Counted from the stretch's first letter, positions 1 through 8,982 are shown. The stretch is 64,000 nucleotides of DNA from JAEZBP01 sp963832725 (GCA_963832725.1 CAWHVG010000005.1:1798001-1862000); one strand, 5' to 3'. Program-made: numbers and translations. Notes: generated by a model from the sequence alone, not told the origin.

Positions 1-1192
1 CGTCGACGAGCAGCTCGCCGAACGATCCGTCGCGCAGCACGACGCGGAAGGTGTCGAGGCTCTGTTGGAGGATCTCCTTGCGATGCGCGACGAAGAGGAG
101 GCGGCCGCGCGACAGCTCCCGGCGGAGGCGCTGGTAGTCGAGGGCGGCGACGATGGTCTTGCCCGTCCCCGTGGCCGCGACGACCAGGTTTCGGTGATGG
201 CCCCGGGCGCGCTCCGCCGCCAGCTCGTCGAGGATCTCCCGCTGGTGCGGTCGCGGCTCGATGTCGAACTTCAAGAGCGGCGCAGCGGCCGCTCGCTTCT
301 GCCGGATCACCGCCCGGTCGAACTCGTCCGGGTCATAGGGACGGAACTCGTTGTCGGCCCAGTACTGGTCGAAGATGTAGGCGAACTTGTCGAGGATGGC
401 GCCATTGTCGATCTGCGAGAGACGCACGTTCCATTCGACGCCGTCGAGCATGGCCGCGGCCGACAGGTTCGACGATCCGATGCACGCGGTGGAGAACCCA
501 CTTTCGCGACGGAAGAGCCAGGCCTTGGCGTGCAGACGCGTGCGCGAGGTGTCGTACGAGACGCGGACCTCGGCGCCCATCTCCATCAGCGCGTCGAGGG
601 CGCGCCGCTGGGTGGCGCTCATGTAGGCCGTGGTCAGGACCCTGAGGCCGCCCGGCCGCCGGCGCAGAAAGTCGCGGAGCTCGGCCTCCACCAGGCGAAG
701 GCCGCTCCACTTCAGGAACGAGCAGAGGAGATCGACACAATCCGCCGACGCCAGCTCCCGCTTCACCTCGGGACCGATGCTGACGTCGTGGCGGCCGTTG
801 ACCAGCAGATCGCTCGCCGCGAGCGGGATCTCGGGGCGCGCGGGCTCGATCGCCTTGGCCGGCGCGTCCACCGCTTCGAGCACGGCCAACAAGCGCTGGC
901 CCGGCGCCGCGACCTCGTCCTCCACCTCGGCCCCCGCCCTGGGCGCGCCCTCGCGGATGACCTCCAGCACCCGGTTGGCGAGCGCGATCTGATGGGCGAC
1001 GCGATCCTTCTGCGGGAGCGACCCGAACGCCTGAACCAGCCGATCGTGGAGGAGGCGCGCAAACGCCGGCGCCGCCTCGTGCGCATCGAGCTCTTCGAGG
1101 CGCTTCAAACCGTCGTCGAGCCCCCGCAACTGTGCCTCGAGGCCGCGCGTCAGCGGCTGCTCATACAATCCGGGCGGGGGACGCTTGGTCAT
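1..1192 (-). CDS. DEAD/DEAH helicase with PLD-like nuclease domain (3' end off window)
   Basis: Leftward gene starting at an ATG at 1192 and running off the left edge, so about 397 residues of its N-terminal part are visible. The first ~120 residues are helical with no recognised domain. A phospholipase-D-like segment follows (residues ~160-290) with the HxK motif in RLHAKAWLF and then GSSNLS, the pattern of PLD nucleases. A superfamily 2 helicase core then begins at about residue 325 (PRPHQREILDEL), with Walker A ATGTGKT and the following FVAHRKEIL motif. This PLD-plus-helicase order matches the DUF3427-type helicases found in restriction or repair contexts. The DEAH box and C-terminal domain lie outside the window. 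The role, DNA repair or defence-linked DNA processing, is inferred from the family only. Confidence 0.85.
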   Translation of the reverse strand, partial: MTKRPPPGLYEQPLTRGLEAQLRGLDDGLKRLEELDAHEAAPAFARLLHDRLVQAFGSLPQKDRVAHQIALANRVLEVIREGAPRAGAEVEDEVAAPGQRLLAVLEAVDAPAKAIEPARPEIPLAASDLLVNGRHDVSIGPEVKRELASADCVDLLCSFLKWSGLRLVEAELRDFLRRRPGGLRVLTTAYMSATQRRALDALMEMGAEVRVSYDTSRTRLHAKAWLFRRESGFSTACIGSSNLSAAAMLDGVEWNVRLSQIDNGAILDKFAYIFDQYWADNEFRPYDPDEFDRAVIRQKRAAAAPLLKFDIEPRPHQREILDELAAERARGHHRNLVVAATGTGKTIVAALDYQRLRRELSRGRLLFVAHRKEILQQSLDTFRVVLRDGSFGELLVD

Positions 1193-1980
1193 CGACGGGT
1201 GAAGCTCGCGAGGGCTACAGTACCGCAACTCGCCCGGAGGATGGCCATGGATGTGGACGATGCCGTGAGCGTGCGTGAGGACGAGCCCGCCTACGTGGCC
1301 CATTTCTGGTCCGCCTTCCGCGCGGGCCGACCCTCTTCGCGCTGAGTCGCCGCCACAATCCCGAAGAGCGGCTCGGGGCGGCGAAAAGCCGGGCAGAGCC
1401 AGAAAAGCGGCCCCGGACGAGCTCGAAGCGGCTCCGGCGTCCTCCAAAGGCGTCTGGAGACGCTTCGACGCGCGTAGAGGCGCCAAAACCCGGCCAGAGG
1501 CGAGAAAAGGGGCTGAATTCGAAGAAAAAGCGGCCTCGACCTCCTCAAAACCGCCTCGAAGCTCCCCAAAACGCCCTCCGACGAGGGAAAAGGGGCCTCG
1601 AGCTGCCTTCGACGCGCGCAGACGCCCTTCGACGGCGTCGAGGCCCCTCGAAAGGGCCCAGGGCCGCAAAAAACGACCGCGGAGCCCCCCAAAACGTCGA
1701 AAATGCGACAAAAACCGGCCCAAACGGCTCCAAAACCCCGAAATTCAGCCAAAAGGGCGACGAGTGCTCCTCGGGGCGTGCTCGCCGCTGCGGAGGCGCC
1801 GGCGACGTCCGGAGTCTACGGCGGCTCGAGCGCTCAAACGTACGGAATCGCGCACGATTCGCGCTACACGGCGTGCGTGGTGATCGGTGACTTGCGTGAG
1901 CGTCGGGTGGCCCACCGGAAGACAATGGCACCAGATGGGGACGGTTTACCTGGCGTCGTCCGACTGGCTATGGTCGCCCC
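1193..1980. other. Gene-free spacer containing a T-depleted repetitive tract
   Basis: No convincing gene on either strand. From about 1360 to 1760 the plus strand is almost free of T apart from isolated bases and is built of short C/G blocks separated by runs of three to five A. The unit CCAAAAC and close variants recur many times. Long open frames cross it on both strands only because stop codons are rare in such sequence; their translations are low-complexity Arg/Pro/Ser. From about 1760 to 1980 the composition returns to normal, and this stretch presumably holds the promoter of the rightward gene at 1981, although I see no clear -35/-10 pair. Confidence 0.7.
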
Positions 1981-2951
1981 ATGCCTGGAACATCGAACAC
2001 GAACGGAAACGACAACGGCAACGCGAACGCGGACGGCGCGGCGAAGGGAGAGCTCAATCCCTCGCTCGAGTGGTCTCTCGACGAGGTCGAGAAGTACCTC
2101 CCGGAGGTGCCCGATGGTGCGTATCAACGCGTTCGCGCGAGCTTGATCGGAGCGGCGGGGGATGGGGCGCTGATCGCGCTCGGGACCAGCTTTCGCACCG
2201 AGGACATCTACGCGTCCGCGGCGCCCTTCGCGGTGGGCGGATTGCTCGCGTTGAGGAAGCTCGGGGATCCGCCGGTCGGGCTGCCCCTCGCGCTCTTCCC
2301 GCTCCTGGTCCACGAAGGCCAGGAGCTCGGGCGGGTGAACGCGAGCTTCGAGCAGGAGCAGAGGGACGTGGACGCGGAGATCTCCGGCCGCCGCGCCAGG
2401 CTCAAGCTCAAGAACGGCGAGGCGCTCCGCAGCCGCCGGGGGGCGGTGCAGACGCTGCTCCGCTACGTGGTGCCCGCCGATTCGCCCAAGCGCGCCGAGC
2501 TCGAGGCGGCCGGCGCCGGGGTCGACAGCTACGCCGGGACGGTGGCCAGTGTGCGCACGGTGGCGCGTGTGCTCGGCGAGCTCCGTAAGGACGACGCGCT
2601 CCGGCCGGTGCTCGACGACTACGGCTACACGGCGGCCAAGGTGGCAGATATGCGCGCGCTCGCCGACGAGGTGGAGCGATTGAACGCGCTCGGTGCCGGG
2701 CTGAAGCCGCCGCTCATGACGACGCAGCACGCGCTCGACCGGCAGGACGGGCTGGTGCTCACGATCATGCGGGCGATATCTGGGATCCGCTCCGGAACGC
2801 CAGGGCGGAGGGCGCGGCCATCGACATGCCGCCGACCGGGTCGGTCGACCGCTTCTTCAACGGCGGGAGCAGCAGCGACCACGAGCCGGTGGCGAGCCCT
2901 GCGCCTGCACCGGCGAGCGCGCCCGACGCACCGGCCCCGACACAGAGCTGA
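1981..2951 (+). CDS. Hypothetical protein, frame broken near the 3' end
   Basis: Unrecognised protein of about 322 residues. The N-terminus is Asn/Gly-rich and low in complexity. A segment at residues ~70-115 (GGLLALRKLG, LALFPLLVHEG) is hydrophobic but not clearly transmembrane, and the rest is acidic and helical. The plus-1981 frame is good until about 2776, where GCGATATCTGGG appears. Reading GCGATCTGGG there restores a coherent C-terminus (IWDPLRNARAEGAA, then a Pro/Ala-rich tail) ending at a TGA at 2949-2951. Without that correction the frame runs on in Arg-rich shadow sequence to 3120. No Shine-Dalgarno is obvious before the ATG. It is not co-transcribed with anything upstream. Function unknown. 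Confidence 0.6.
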
Positions 2952-3116
2952 CGAGAGGCCGCGCCACGGCCGCGCACGCCGATGCGGGCGGTCACGTCGC
3001 CCACCACCAGCTCACCTGCCCCTGAGCTTGCAGCGGCACGGCGCCGGCCGAGGCCGTGCCATGGGACGTGCTTGTTCCGAGTATCCCGGGCTTAGGGACC
3101 AGCAGGGAGGCTCCCG

Positions 3117-4475
3117 GTGAGCGCGCCGCCAAGAACACGCCCGCAAATGTCGGGCCTCGCCACACATGCGCTCGGCGGCGTCATGGGCGGGCTGGTCGGC
3201 GGCTTCATGGTCGTCGGCGTGACCCTGGTGCTCAAGGGCGGGATGGAGCTCGTCGCACGCCAGACCACCTGGGTCCTCATCGTCGTGCCCTTGTTGGGGC
3301 TCTTGTTCTCCGGCCTGGTGCTACACGGGCTCGGGCGCCGCGAGCCGACGACGACGACCGGAGAGACGCCCCCACGGCGCCCATGGGCGCACCGGTGGAG
3401 GACCTTCCCACCCGGCGCCATCCCGTCCGACATCACCGGCGACGTCGTCGACACCGCTGGCGAGGAGGAGCGCTTCCCCTGGCGGCTGGCGCCGCTTCGT
3501 GCCGCGGCCATCCTCGCCACCGTCGGCCTCGGTGGACCCCTGGGGACCGAGGCGCCCGCGGCCTACTTCGGCGTCGCGGCTGGCGCGGCCCTGGGGGATC
3601 GGGGCGGACCGTGGTGGCGCCAGTTCCTCCGCCCTGCCGCCCTCGGTGGCGGCGCCGCGGGCGTGGCGGCCCTGATGGGCATCCCCCTCGTGGGCACCGC
3701 GTACATCCTCGAGCTCGGCCGGCGGCACGGCGCGCCGCTGAACGTCGAACGGATGGTGGCGGCATTGATCGGCGGGATCATCGGCTGGGGGATCGACGTG
3801 GTCTTCGGTCTCAGCCTGATCCGCTTGATCGTACCGAACCAGGCTCCGGCCACCATTCTGTCTGCCGTGGTCACGGCGCTGTTCATCGGGGCCCTCTCCG
3901 GCGCTATCACGGCGGTCGCCGGAGCCACGATCTCTCGCGCCAAGAAGTGGAAGGCATCCTTGTGGGTGCGGTTGGCGATCGGCGGGTTGGGCGCTGCCGT
4001 CGTGGCGGTGAGCTTGGTGCTCGTCGCCGCGCCCGCGGCCGCGGTGGGCCCCGGCGGTGGGGCCATCTTGTGGGCCGAGAGCCACACCCACGCGTTGCCG
4101 CGCACGCTGCTCGCGGTGGCGCTGCTGCGGGCGGCTGCCACCACGGCCGCCGCTGCTGCGGGCGGCTGCGGCGGCATCTTCATCCCCTTCATCGCCGTCG
4201 GGGACATCGCCGGCCGGGTGTTCGCTCCGGGGCTCGGCGTGGGGTCCGACCTGGCCGGCGCGGCCGGCGCGGCCGGCGGCATTTCGGGGGGCTACCGTCT
4301 GCCGTTCACCGCGACGGCGATGGTCCTCGGGCTCGGCGGTCCCCATATCGCCACCCTGACGTGCCTGGCCACCATCGGCGTGGCCTTCCTCGCCGGCGCA
4401 GCCACCCAGGCCGGGCTCCAGAAGCTCGCGGAGCTGCGGCTTCCGCACCTCGGGACGCGCGCCCGAACCCCGTGA
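3117..4475 (+). CDS. Divergent ClC-family chloride channel/antiporter
   Basis: Integral membrane protein of 452 residues starting at a GTG, with about ten hydrophobic segments. Two ClC signatures are recognisable. GPLGTEAPAAYFG sits in place of the GREGP motif and keeps the gating glutamate. GGCGGIFIPFIAVGD corresponds to the GGxFxP motif near the N-terminus of a later helix. The first selectivity motif (GSGIP) is not evident in the N-terminal helices, and a soluble insert of about 50 residues lies at residues ~70-125. The protein therefore belongs to a divergent branch, and transported ion and channel-versus-antiporter mode cannot be decided here. It stands alone, and the next 480 bases are repeats. 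Confidence 0.75.
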   Translation: MSAPPRTRPQMSGLATHALGGVMGGLVGGFMVVGVTLVLKGGMELVARQTTWVLIVVPLLGLLFSGLVLHGLGRREPTTTTGETPPRRPWAHRWRTFPPGAIPSDITGDVVDTAGEEERFPWRLAPLRAAAILATVGLGGPLGTEAPAAYFGVAAGAALGDRGGPWWRQFLRPAALGGGAAGVAALMGIPLVGTAYILELGRRHGAPLNVERMVAALIGGIIGWGIDVVFGLSLIRLIVPNQAPATILSAVVTALFIGALSGAITAVAGATISRAKKWKASLWVRLAIGGLGAAVVAVSLVLVAAPAAAVGPGGGAILWAESHTHALPRTLLAVALLRAAATTAAAAAGGCGGIFIPFIAVGDIAGRVFAPGLGVGSDLAGAAGAAGGISGGYRLPFTATAMVLGLGGPHIATLTCLATIGVAFLAGAATQAGLQKLAELRLPHLGTRARTP

Positions 4476-4538
4476 CCGGACGCCGCGTGCGACGGCCTGA
4501 ACGGCATGCTCGGCGTCCAGCTCACGCGGATCGGCGTG

Positions 4539-4704
4539 CTAGTCCCCCGTATCCGTAGTGAGTGCCCAATATCGGCGAGCCATCGGCGTGCGAATCAAGG
4601 AACGACGACGAGGCGATGCCACAGCATCGTCGAGGAGGAGTGACGCTGAGTCGCGCGGCGAGAGCCGCCGAGATTGGGTAGGAATCACGGATACGGGGGA
4701 CTAG
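4539..4704. repeat. CTAG-bounded palindromic element 1 (MITE-like)
   Basis: A 166-bp element with long imperfect terminal inverted repeats. It begins CTAGTCCCCCGTATCCGT and ends with the exact reverse complement of those 18 bases. After an 8-base mismatch the pairing resumes over about 14 bases (CCCAAT.TCGGCG). The interior has no open frame with coding character. CTAG at both ends would fit duplication of a TA within a CTAG target, as in some IS5/IS427- or IS630-type elements, but no transposase is present. Confidence 0.75.
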
Positions 4705-4870
4705 GTGGCTGGTGTCGAACGAGCGCTCCTCGTCTTTCCGGCGGGTCAGGCCCGTCTCGCCGCCCGTCCCTCCTCCAAAATGCTTCAGCATTTCGTCGTC
4801 GGGCCGAACGACAATCCAGACCTGTCGCGCTCGGAAATCCTTCGGGCGTCGTTTGACACCAGTCACCTAG
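4701..4870. repeat. CTAG-bounded palindromic element 2, sharing its CTAG with element 1
   Basis: A 170-bp element whose left terminus (CTAGGTGGCTGGTGTCGAA) is repeated inverted at its right end with two mismatches over about 22 bases. The left CTAG (4701-4704) is also the right CTAG of the preceding element, so the two abut without spacer. The interior contains a small perfect hairpin, AAATGC-TTCA-GCATTT. It has no coding content. Its terminal sequence differs from element 1, so it is a second family with the same boundary. Confidence 0.75.
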
Positions 4871-4953
4871 GTGGCTGCCGCGACGGTCGCGGTCCCGAGC
4901 CTCACCGGCCAGGCCAGAGCTCGCCGCGCCTTCTCGGCCCGTACCTGGCGCGC

Positions 4954-6102
4954 TCACCGGTTCAGACCGGGCTCTTGGCGCTGGCGTCCGTCACGCTGGC
5001 GTCCGTCGCGCTGGCGTCCGTCTCCGTCACGCAACGCAGGCGCCCGTTGCGCCTCGCCGGGTTCCTCGTGGTTCGTGAAGCACGCGTTCCCCAGGCCGGT
5101 GCCGATCGTGAGCACGCCCCATCGCTCGATGTCGCGCATGTACGGCACTTCGCTCAGCCCCTGCACGACGGCGTCGTTGTGGATGACGACCTGCGTCACT
5201 TTCCCCCCAAGGGTCGGGAGCGCCTTCGTCAGCTCCTCGGCGAGGTTGAACGACTCACTCTCCCAGTTGCCCGGGAGGTTCTGACCTCCACGCAGGATCG
5301 CGCCGTTCTCGTCGATGACGCCAGGACAGGCGACCCCGACGAGCGGGACGAGCGTGAGCTTCTTCTTCTTCGCGCGCTTCTTCAGCCGCCTGAGCATCGT
5401 GACGAGCCGGGCGACGGCTTCCTCGCGCGTCGGCCGCTTCTTCTCGTCCGCATAGCGCCAGAGCTCGAGCCTGCGGACCCTGCTCTTCGACAAGTCCGCC
5501 GCCTTGTGGAGTCGGAGCTCGACGAGTCCTGCGCGAATGTTCGAGCCACCGATGTCCACCGTGAGCATCGCGTCGTGGCCACGCAGCGCCCAGGTGGGGA
5601 CGAGGTGCCCCGCGCCCACCAGTGCGGCTTCGTCGGGGTGGAGCCGGGTGGTCGCCATCCGCACGGGTTGGCCCGCCGACTTCACGAGCACCGAAGCGCG
5701 CCCGACGATCACCTCGCCTACGCGGCTCCAGCTCAGCCCTCCGCCAACGACGATCCGCTGCGTGCCACGCCAGCTCTCCGTCTGCAGGAAGCTCAGCGTG
5801 ATGTCGGCGAGCTCGTGGGCGAACTCCTCGATCGCGGTATGCAGAATTCCCGCCCGGAGCGGGTCTCCCAATCGGTGCATGCGGTCGAGCTGCTTCTTCG
5901 AGAACGGGCCCTGGTGCGCTTCGCTGAACGGGTCTTCCAGGACGATGGTCTTCATCCGGCCGCGCCAGTCGTCGAGCACGGCGTTGAACGCGCGCCGGTT
6001 CGCGCGATCTCCGATGAACCCCGTTTCGTCGCGCAGCTCCTGGCTATGCACGTCGACCTCGACGCGTGGCAGCGTGGAAGCTCCTGAGCGGCTGAAAGGC
6101 AT
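4954..6102 (-). CDS. ROK-family sugar kinase/regulator-like protein
   Basis: ROK-fold protein of 382 residues. The ATG at 6102 is chosen because GGGAGGGAG lies just upstream. The catalytic half shows the ATP-binding LTVDIGGSNIRAGLV, GVACPGVIDENG, then VVIHNDAVVQG and GVLTIGTGLGNACF. The last is the usual GTGxG segment. The first ~165 residues are an additional domain not typical of short ROK glucokinases. The classical HCxxCxGxGxxGC zinc motif is absent, and the chain ends soon after GTGLGNACF, so the usual C-terminal third is missing and is replaced by a short basic repeat (DGRQR three times). Substrate unknown. Either an active but shortened sugar kinase or a truncated relic is possible. 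Confidence 0.75.
   Translation of the reverse strand: MPFSRSGASTLPRVEVDVHSQELRDETGFIGDRANRRAFNAVLDDWRGRMKTIVLEDPFSEAHQGPFSKKQLDRMHRLGDPLRAGILHTAIEEFAHELADITLSFLQTESWRGTQRIVVGGGLSWSRVGEVIVGRASVLVKSAGQPVRMATTRLHPDEAALVGAGHLVPTWALRGHDAMLTVDIGGSNIRAGLVELRLHKAADLSKSRVRRLELWRYADEKKRPTREEAVARLVTMLRRLKKRAKKKKLTLVPLVGVACPGVIDENGAILRGGQNLPGNWESESFNLAEELTKALPTLGGKVTQVVIHNDAVVQGLSEVPYMRDIERWGVLTIGTGLGNACFTNHEEPGEAQRAPALRDGDGRQRDGRQRDGRQRQEPGLNR
4978..5022. repeat. Three tandem 15-bp repeats in the 3' end of the ROK gene
   Basis: The unit GCGCTGGCGTCCGTC occurs three times in tandem with one base different in the middle copy. Because 15 is a multiple of three it encodes the repeated RDGRQ motif at the C-terminus of the ROK protein. 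It looks like slippage-derived extension of the tail. Confidence 0.8.
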
Positions 6103-6142
6103 GGCGTCTCCCTCCCGAATGCTCACATGGCTCGGAAGAGCC

Positions 6143-6195
6143 CTCTGGAGCACCGATCCGTTCGGACAGCGGATTCGAATGAATCGGTGCTCTAG
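6143..6195. repeat. Short palindromic element ending in CTAG
   Basis: About 53 bases upstream of the ROK start. The arm GGAGCACCGAT near the left end pairs with ATCGGTGCTCT at the right, which closes with CTAG. It resembles the other CTAG-ended dyads in this window in size class and location between genes, though its arm sequence is its own. Confidence 0.5.
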
Positions 6196-6340
6196 TCGCG
6201 TCATGCCGGCGCGCCATCCGCGAGCGGTGCAGATCACGGCCTGAGCGATCGGCCCTGCTCATCGCCGGCGCTCCGTGTTCGCGGGGGGCATGCCGAAGAA
6301 GAGAAACTGCTAGCGTCCGCGCCTCCGCCGGTGACGGTGA

Positions 6341-8794
6341 TCAGAGCAGGATCGAGCAGGCGCCGGTGACCTCCGCCTGGTCGTTGTCGGTCCGGCACTC
6401 CACGACGTCGGGGGTGCTGGGATCGCCGTCGTCGTTCACCACCACCCGGAAGCGGGTGTCGGCGCCGGGGTCGCGACCGGTCAGGTCGAAGGGCACCGAG
6501 AAGGTCTCGAACTCGCCCGGCAGAAGCACCCGGCTGGTGGTCAGCCGAGTCACCAAGGTGAACGAGCCGCCGTCCTCGACGTAGACCGCCACCGCGGCCC
6601 CGGCCGGCACCGCCGACCAGCCCTGGTTCTGCACCCGGAAGTCGAGCTCGAGCGCGCTCGTGCACTGGGTCAGCGAGACGGCGAGATCGACCGGCACGAG
6701 ATCGGGCAGGTTGGTCGCGCCCGGCTGCACGTTGAGCCGGAAGTCGTTCAGCGCCGGCACGCTCCAGTTCGGCCGCTCGTGGGCCGGGATGGCGCCGCGC
6801 TCGGTCACGTTGGTGACGTGGTAGGTGTGCTGGTTCCAGATGCGGCGGGTGCCCACCCAGTCGCGGCTCGGGCTCGCGAACACGCGGATGCCGTGCGTGC
6901 CGAGGTTGTCGCCGGCGGCGATGCGGTCGGTCTCGCAGGTGCCGAGATCCGCGCTCGGCTGGCAGCTCGCGGTACCCGCGCCGTAGTCGTTGGACGCGAG
7001 GACGATCTCGGCGTGCCCGTCGGTGTCGACGTCGACGATCACGGGGTACTCCCAGAGGGTCGCGCTGGTGTTGCACTGGCAGAAGCGCACCGTCCCGTCG
7101 CGGCCGTCGTAGACGCGCAGCCAGTACTGGTCGTTGTAGACGACCTCCGCCGCGCCGTCCCCGTCGAAGTCGAAGACGCTGGAGCCGGTCTTGCGGGAGC
7201 TGCGGTCGTCGGAGAGCGAGGACCAGAGGAGCGAGCCGTCGGGGTCGAAGACGGCGTAGGCGTACGCACCGGCGGAGGTGATCTCCGGCTCCGGGTCGTC
7301 GTCCACGTTGGCGATGGTGGGCGGTCCGCCGCCGCCGACCGTGTCCGCCGTGACGTCGGCAGCCGGCGCGTGGCCGGCGTTCAGATCGATGGGACCGAAG
7401 CGATCGGTGCCGTCGGCGTTGAGCGCGCGCAGCCAGTGATCGCCGGCGTAGGGCGAGGGGTGGAAGGCCGACTGGATGACGACGACCTCGGGCGTGCCGT
7501 CGAGGTCGAGGTCGCCGACCGCCGGGTAGCCGTCCAGGAAGTCGGCGCTGCGGTCGTAGAGGGTGGTGCCGTCGGCGTGGTAGGCGACGTTGCCGCCGAC
7601 CAGCTCGAGCTGTCCGTCGCCGTCGAGATCGGCGGCGGTCGTGTAGTCACAGGGAGAGTGCGCGGAGGTCGCCCAGCCGCCCGTGCCGACGCAGTCGTGC
7701 TGCCACTCGAGCTCGCCGGTCGTTCCGTCGAGCACGGTGTAGCGGACGAAGACCTCCGGCGTGCCGTCGCCGTTCAGGTCGGCGATCGCCGGCGCGGCCT
7801 GACCGCATTGCGCGCTGGGATCGGTGGCGCGCCAGAAGAGCGTCCCGTCGTGGCGGAACGCGATCAGCGGGCCTTGGTTGTCGGTCGAGTCGGACGCGCA
7901 GGTGACGATCTCGTTCCAGCCGTCGCCGTCCAGATCGCCGATGGCCACCTGCGCACCCGGCGTCGTCCGGAGCGCGGGATCGGTGACGTCGAAGACGCTC
8001 GCGCCATCGGTGCCGCGCACCGCGCGCAGGACACCGTCGTTGCTGTAGTTGCCGCCCGCGAACGAGTTGAAGACGACGTCCGGGATGTCGTTCTCGTCGG
8101 CCACGCCGTCGCCGTTGTCGTCGTTCAGGTTGGCGACCATCGGCGCCATCATCACCTGCATGTAGGTGGGCAGCGCGGCGCCGGTCCCGTCCCAGTGCCA
8201 GAGCAGCGTCGGCACCACCGCGCCGCCCATCGGGTGCGAGACGCACTCGGCGCCGGTCGGCTGGGGGAGGCAGCTGCCGAGCGTCGGCTCGCAGTACTGG
8301 CCGGCCGGACAATCGATGAAGTCCTGGCAGGGCGTGTCGGCGGCGAAGCAGCGATCGCTCGCGCAGACCTCGCCGTCGGCGCAGCAGACCTCCGCCCCCG
8401 CGTCGTCGTGGCAGCGCGTCTGGGTCCCACAATCGAGCCGGCAGATGGCGCCTTCGCACACCTGCCCGGAATCGCAGCAGACCGTTCCGCAGAGCACGTC
8501 GAGCGCGCAGCACTGCGTGTCCGTCCCGCAGACCTCGCCCTCGGCGCAACAGGTGCTGCCGCAGGTGCGCTGGCCGACGCTGCAGCCGCCCGCATCGCTC
8601 GAGCCGCCGTCCGGCGGCGCCGCATCCATCGGGGGTCCGCCGTCCGGGATGGCCACGCAGCGCGTGTCCACGCACATCGAGCCGGCGGCGCATTGATCGG
8701 AGCTGGTGCACTCGGGCGTCGTGGAGCCGCTGCAGTCGCAGCCGGAGACGACCAAAAGCACGAGAGCGAGAGCGAGGAGCGAGGGGACGCGCAT
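6341..8794 (-). CDS. FG-GAP/VCBS-repeat lipoprotein with Cys-rich N-terminus
   Basis: Exported protein of about 817 residues. The ATG at 8794 gives a lipoprotein signal peptide (LALALVLLVVSGC), so the mature protein is lipid-anchored. Residues ~25-190 are a Cys-rich region with many CC and CxxxxxC motifs (CCAEGEVCG, CCDSGQVC) of the kind common in myxobacterial surface lipoproteins. From ~220 to 640 there are repeated DLDGDGxxE, DLNGDGTPE, DLDLDGTPE and DFDGDGAAE calcium-binding FG-GAP/VCBS-like blades, suggesting a beta-propeller. The C-terminus (VDLAVSLTQC...RVQNQGWSAVP) resembles a CARDB-type Ig domain. A role in surface adhesion is inferred from the architecture. Transcribed alone, divergent from mgtE. 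Confidence 0.85.
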   Translation of the reverse strand: MRVPSLLALALVLLVVSGCDCSGSTTPECTSSDQCAAGSMCVDTRCVAIPDGGPPMDAAPPDGGSSDAGGCSVGQRTCGSTCCAEGEVCGTDTQCCALDVLCGTVCCDSGQVCEGAICRLDCGTQTRCHDDAGAEVCCADGEVCASDRCFAADTPCQDFIDCPAGQYCEPTLGSCLPQPTGAECVSHPMGGAVVPTLLWHWDGTGAALPTYMQVMMAPMVANLNDDNGDGVADENDIPDVVFNSFAGGNYSNDGVLRAVRGTDGASVFDVTDPALRTTPGAQVAIGDLDGDGWNEIVTCASDSTDNQGPLIAFRHDGTLFWRATDPSAQCGQAAPAIADLNGDGTPEVFVRYTVLDGTTGELEWQHDCVGTGGWATSAHSPCDYTTAADLDGDGQLELVGGNVAYHADGTTLYDRSADFLDGYPAVGDLDLDGTPEVVVIQSAFHPSPYAGDHWLRALNADGTDRFGPIDLNAGHAPAADVTADTVGGGGPPTIANVDDDPEPEITSAGAYAYAVFDPDGSLLWSSLSDDRSSRKTGSSVFDFDGDGAAEVVYNDQYWLRVYDGRDGTVRFCQCNTSATLWEYPVIVDVDTDGHAEIVLASNDYGAGTASCQPSADLGTCETDRIAAGDNLGTHGIRVFASPSRDWVGTRRIWNQHTYHVTNVTERGAIPAHERPNWSVPALNDFRLNVQPGATNLPDLVPVDLAVSLTQCTSALELDFRVQNQGWSAVPAGAAVAVYVEDGGSFTLVTRLTTSRVLLPGEFETFSVPFDLTGRDPGADTRFRVVVNDDGDPSTPDVVECRTDNDQAEVTGACSILL

Positions 8795-8884
8795 GGCCGA
8801 GAGGATCTCCCGGCCGCAAACCCCGCGTAAAGGGGCGATGCGCGGAGCCCGGCTGCCCCACCGCTCGCCTCCGCTTCGCCCGAA

Positions 8885-8906
8885 GAAGTGAACGAGGCTC
8901 ACTTCC
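8885..8906. promoter_or_regulatory. Palindrome copy 1 between lipoprotein gene and mgtE
   Basis: GAAGTGA-ACGAGGC-TCACTTC is a perfect 7-bp inverted repeat around a 7-bp centre. An identical copy lies 76 bp downstream at 8961. It sits 91 bp upstream of the leftward lipoprotein start and about 150 bp upstream of mgtE. Likely a protein-binding operator for one or both genes; the cognate regulator is unknown. Confidence 0.5.
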
Positions 8907-8960
8907 CCGCGCCAACCCTCTGGAACGAATCGCTTTTTTTCGAGCGTGCGAGCAGGACGA

Positions 8961-8982
8961 GAAGTGAACGAGGCTCACTTCC
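8961..8982. promoter_or_regulatory. Palindrome copy 2 upstream of mgtE
   Basis: Exact second copy of the 22-base sequence at 8885, including the non-palindromic centre. A run of seven T lies between the two copies (about 8934-8940). Conservation of the centre as well as the arms suggests recent duplication or a site read in one orientation. Confidence 0.5.

Noticed and set aside
65..1345. Long rightward open frame of 426 codons opposite the helicase
   Set aside because: The minus strand gives clear PLD and Walker A motifs, while this translation is Arg/Val/Leu-rich shadow sequence of a high-GC gene.
1291..1752. 153-codon leftward open frame in the T-depleted tract
   Set aside because: Low-complexity translation produced by the strand skew; no start signal.
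4522..4866. 114-codon leftward open frame in the CTAG elements
   Set aside because: It lies wholly within the inverted repeats and has no start signal or protein-like composition.
6779..8830. Rightward open frame of 683 codons opposite the FG-GAP lipoprotein
   Set aside because: Antisense shadow; the minus strand has a signal peptide and regular DxDGDG repeats.
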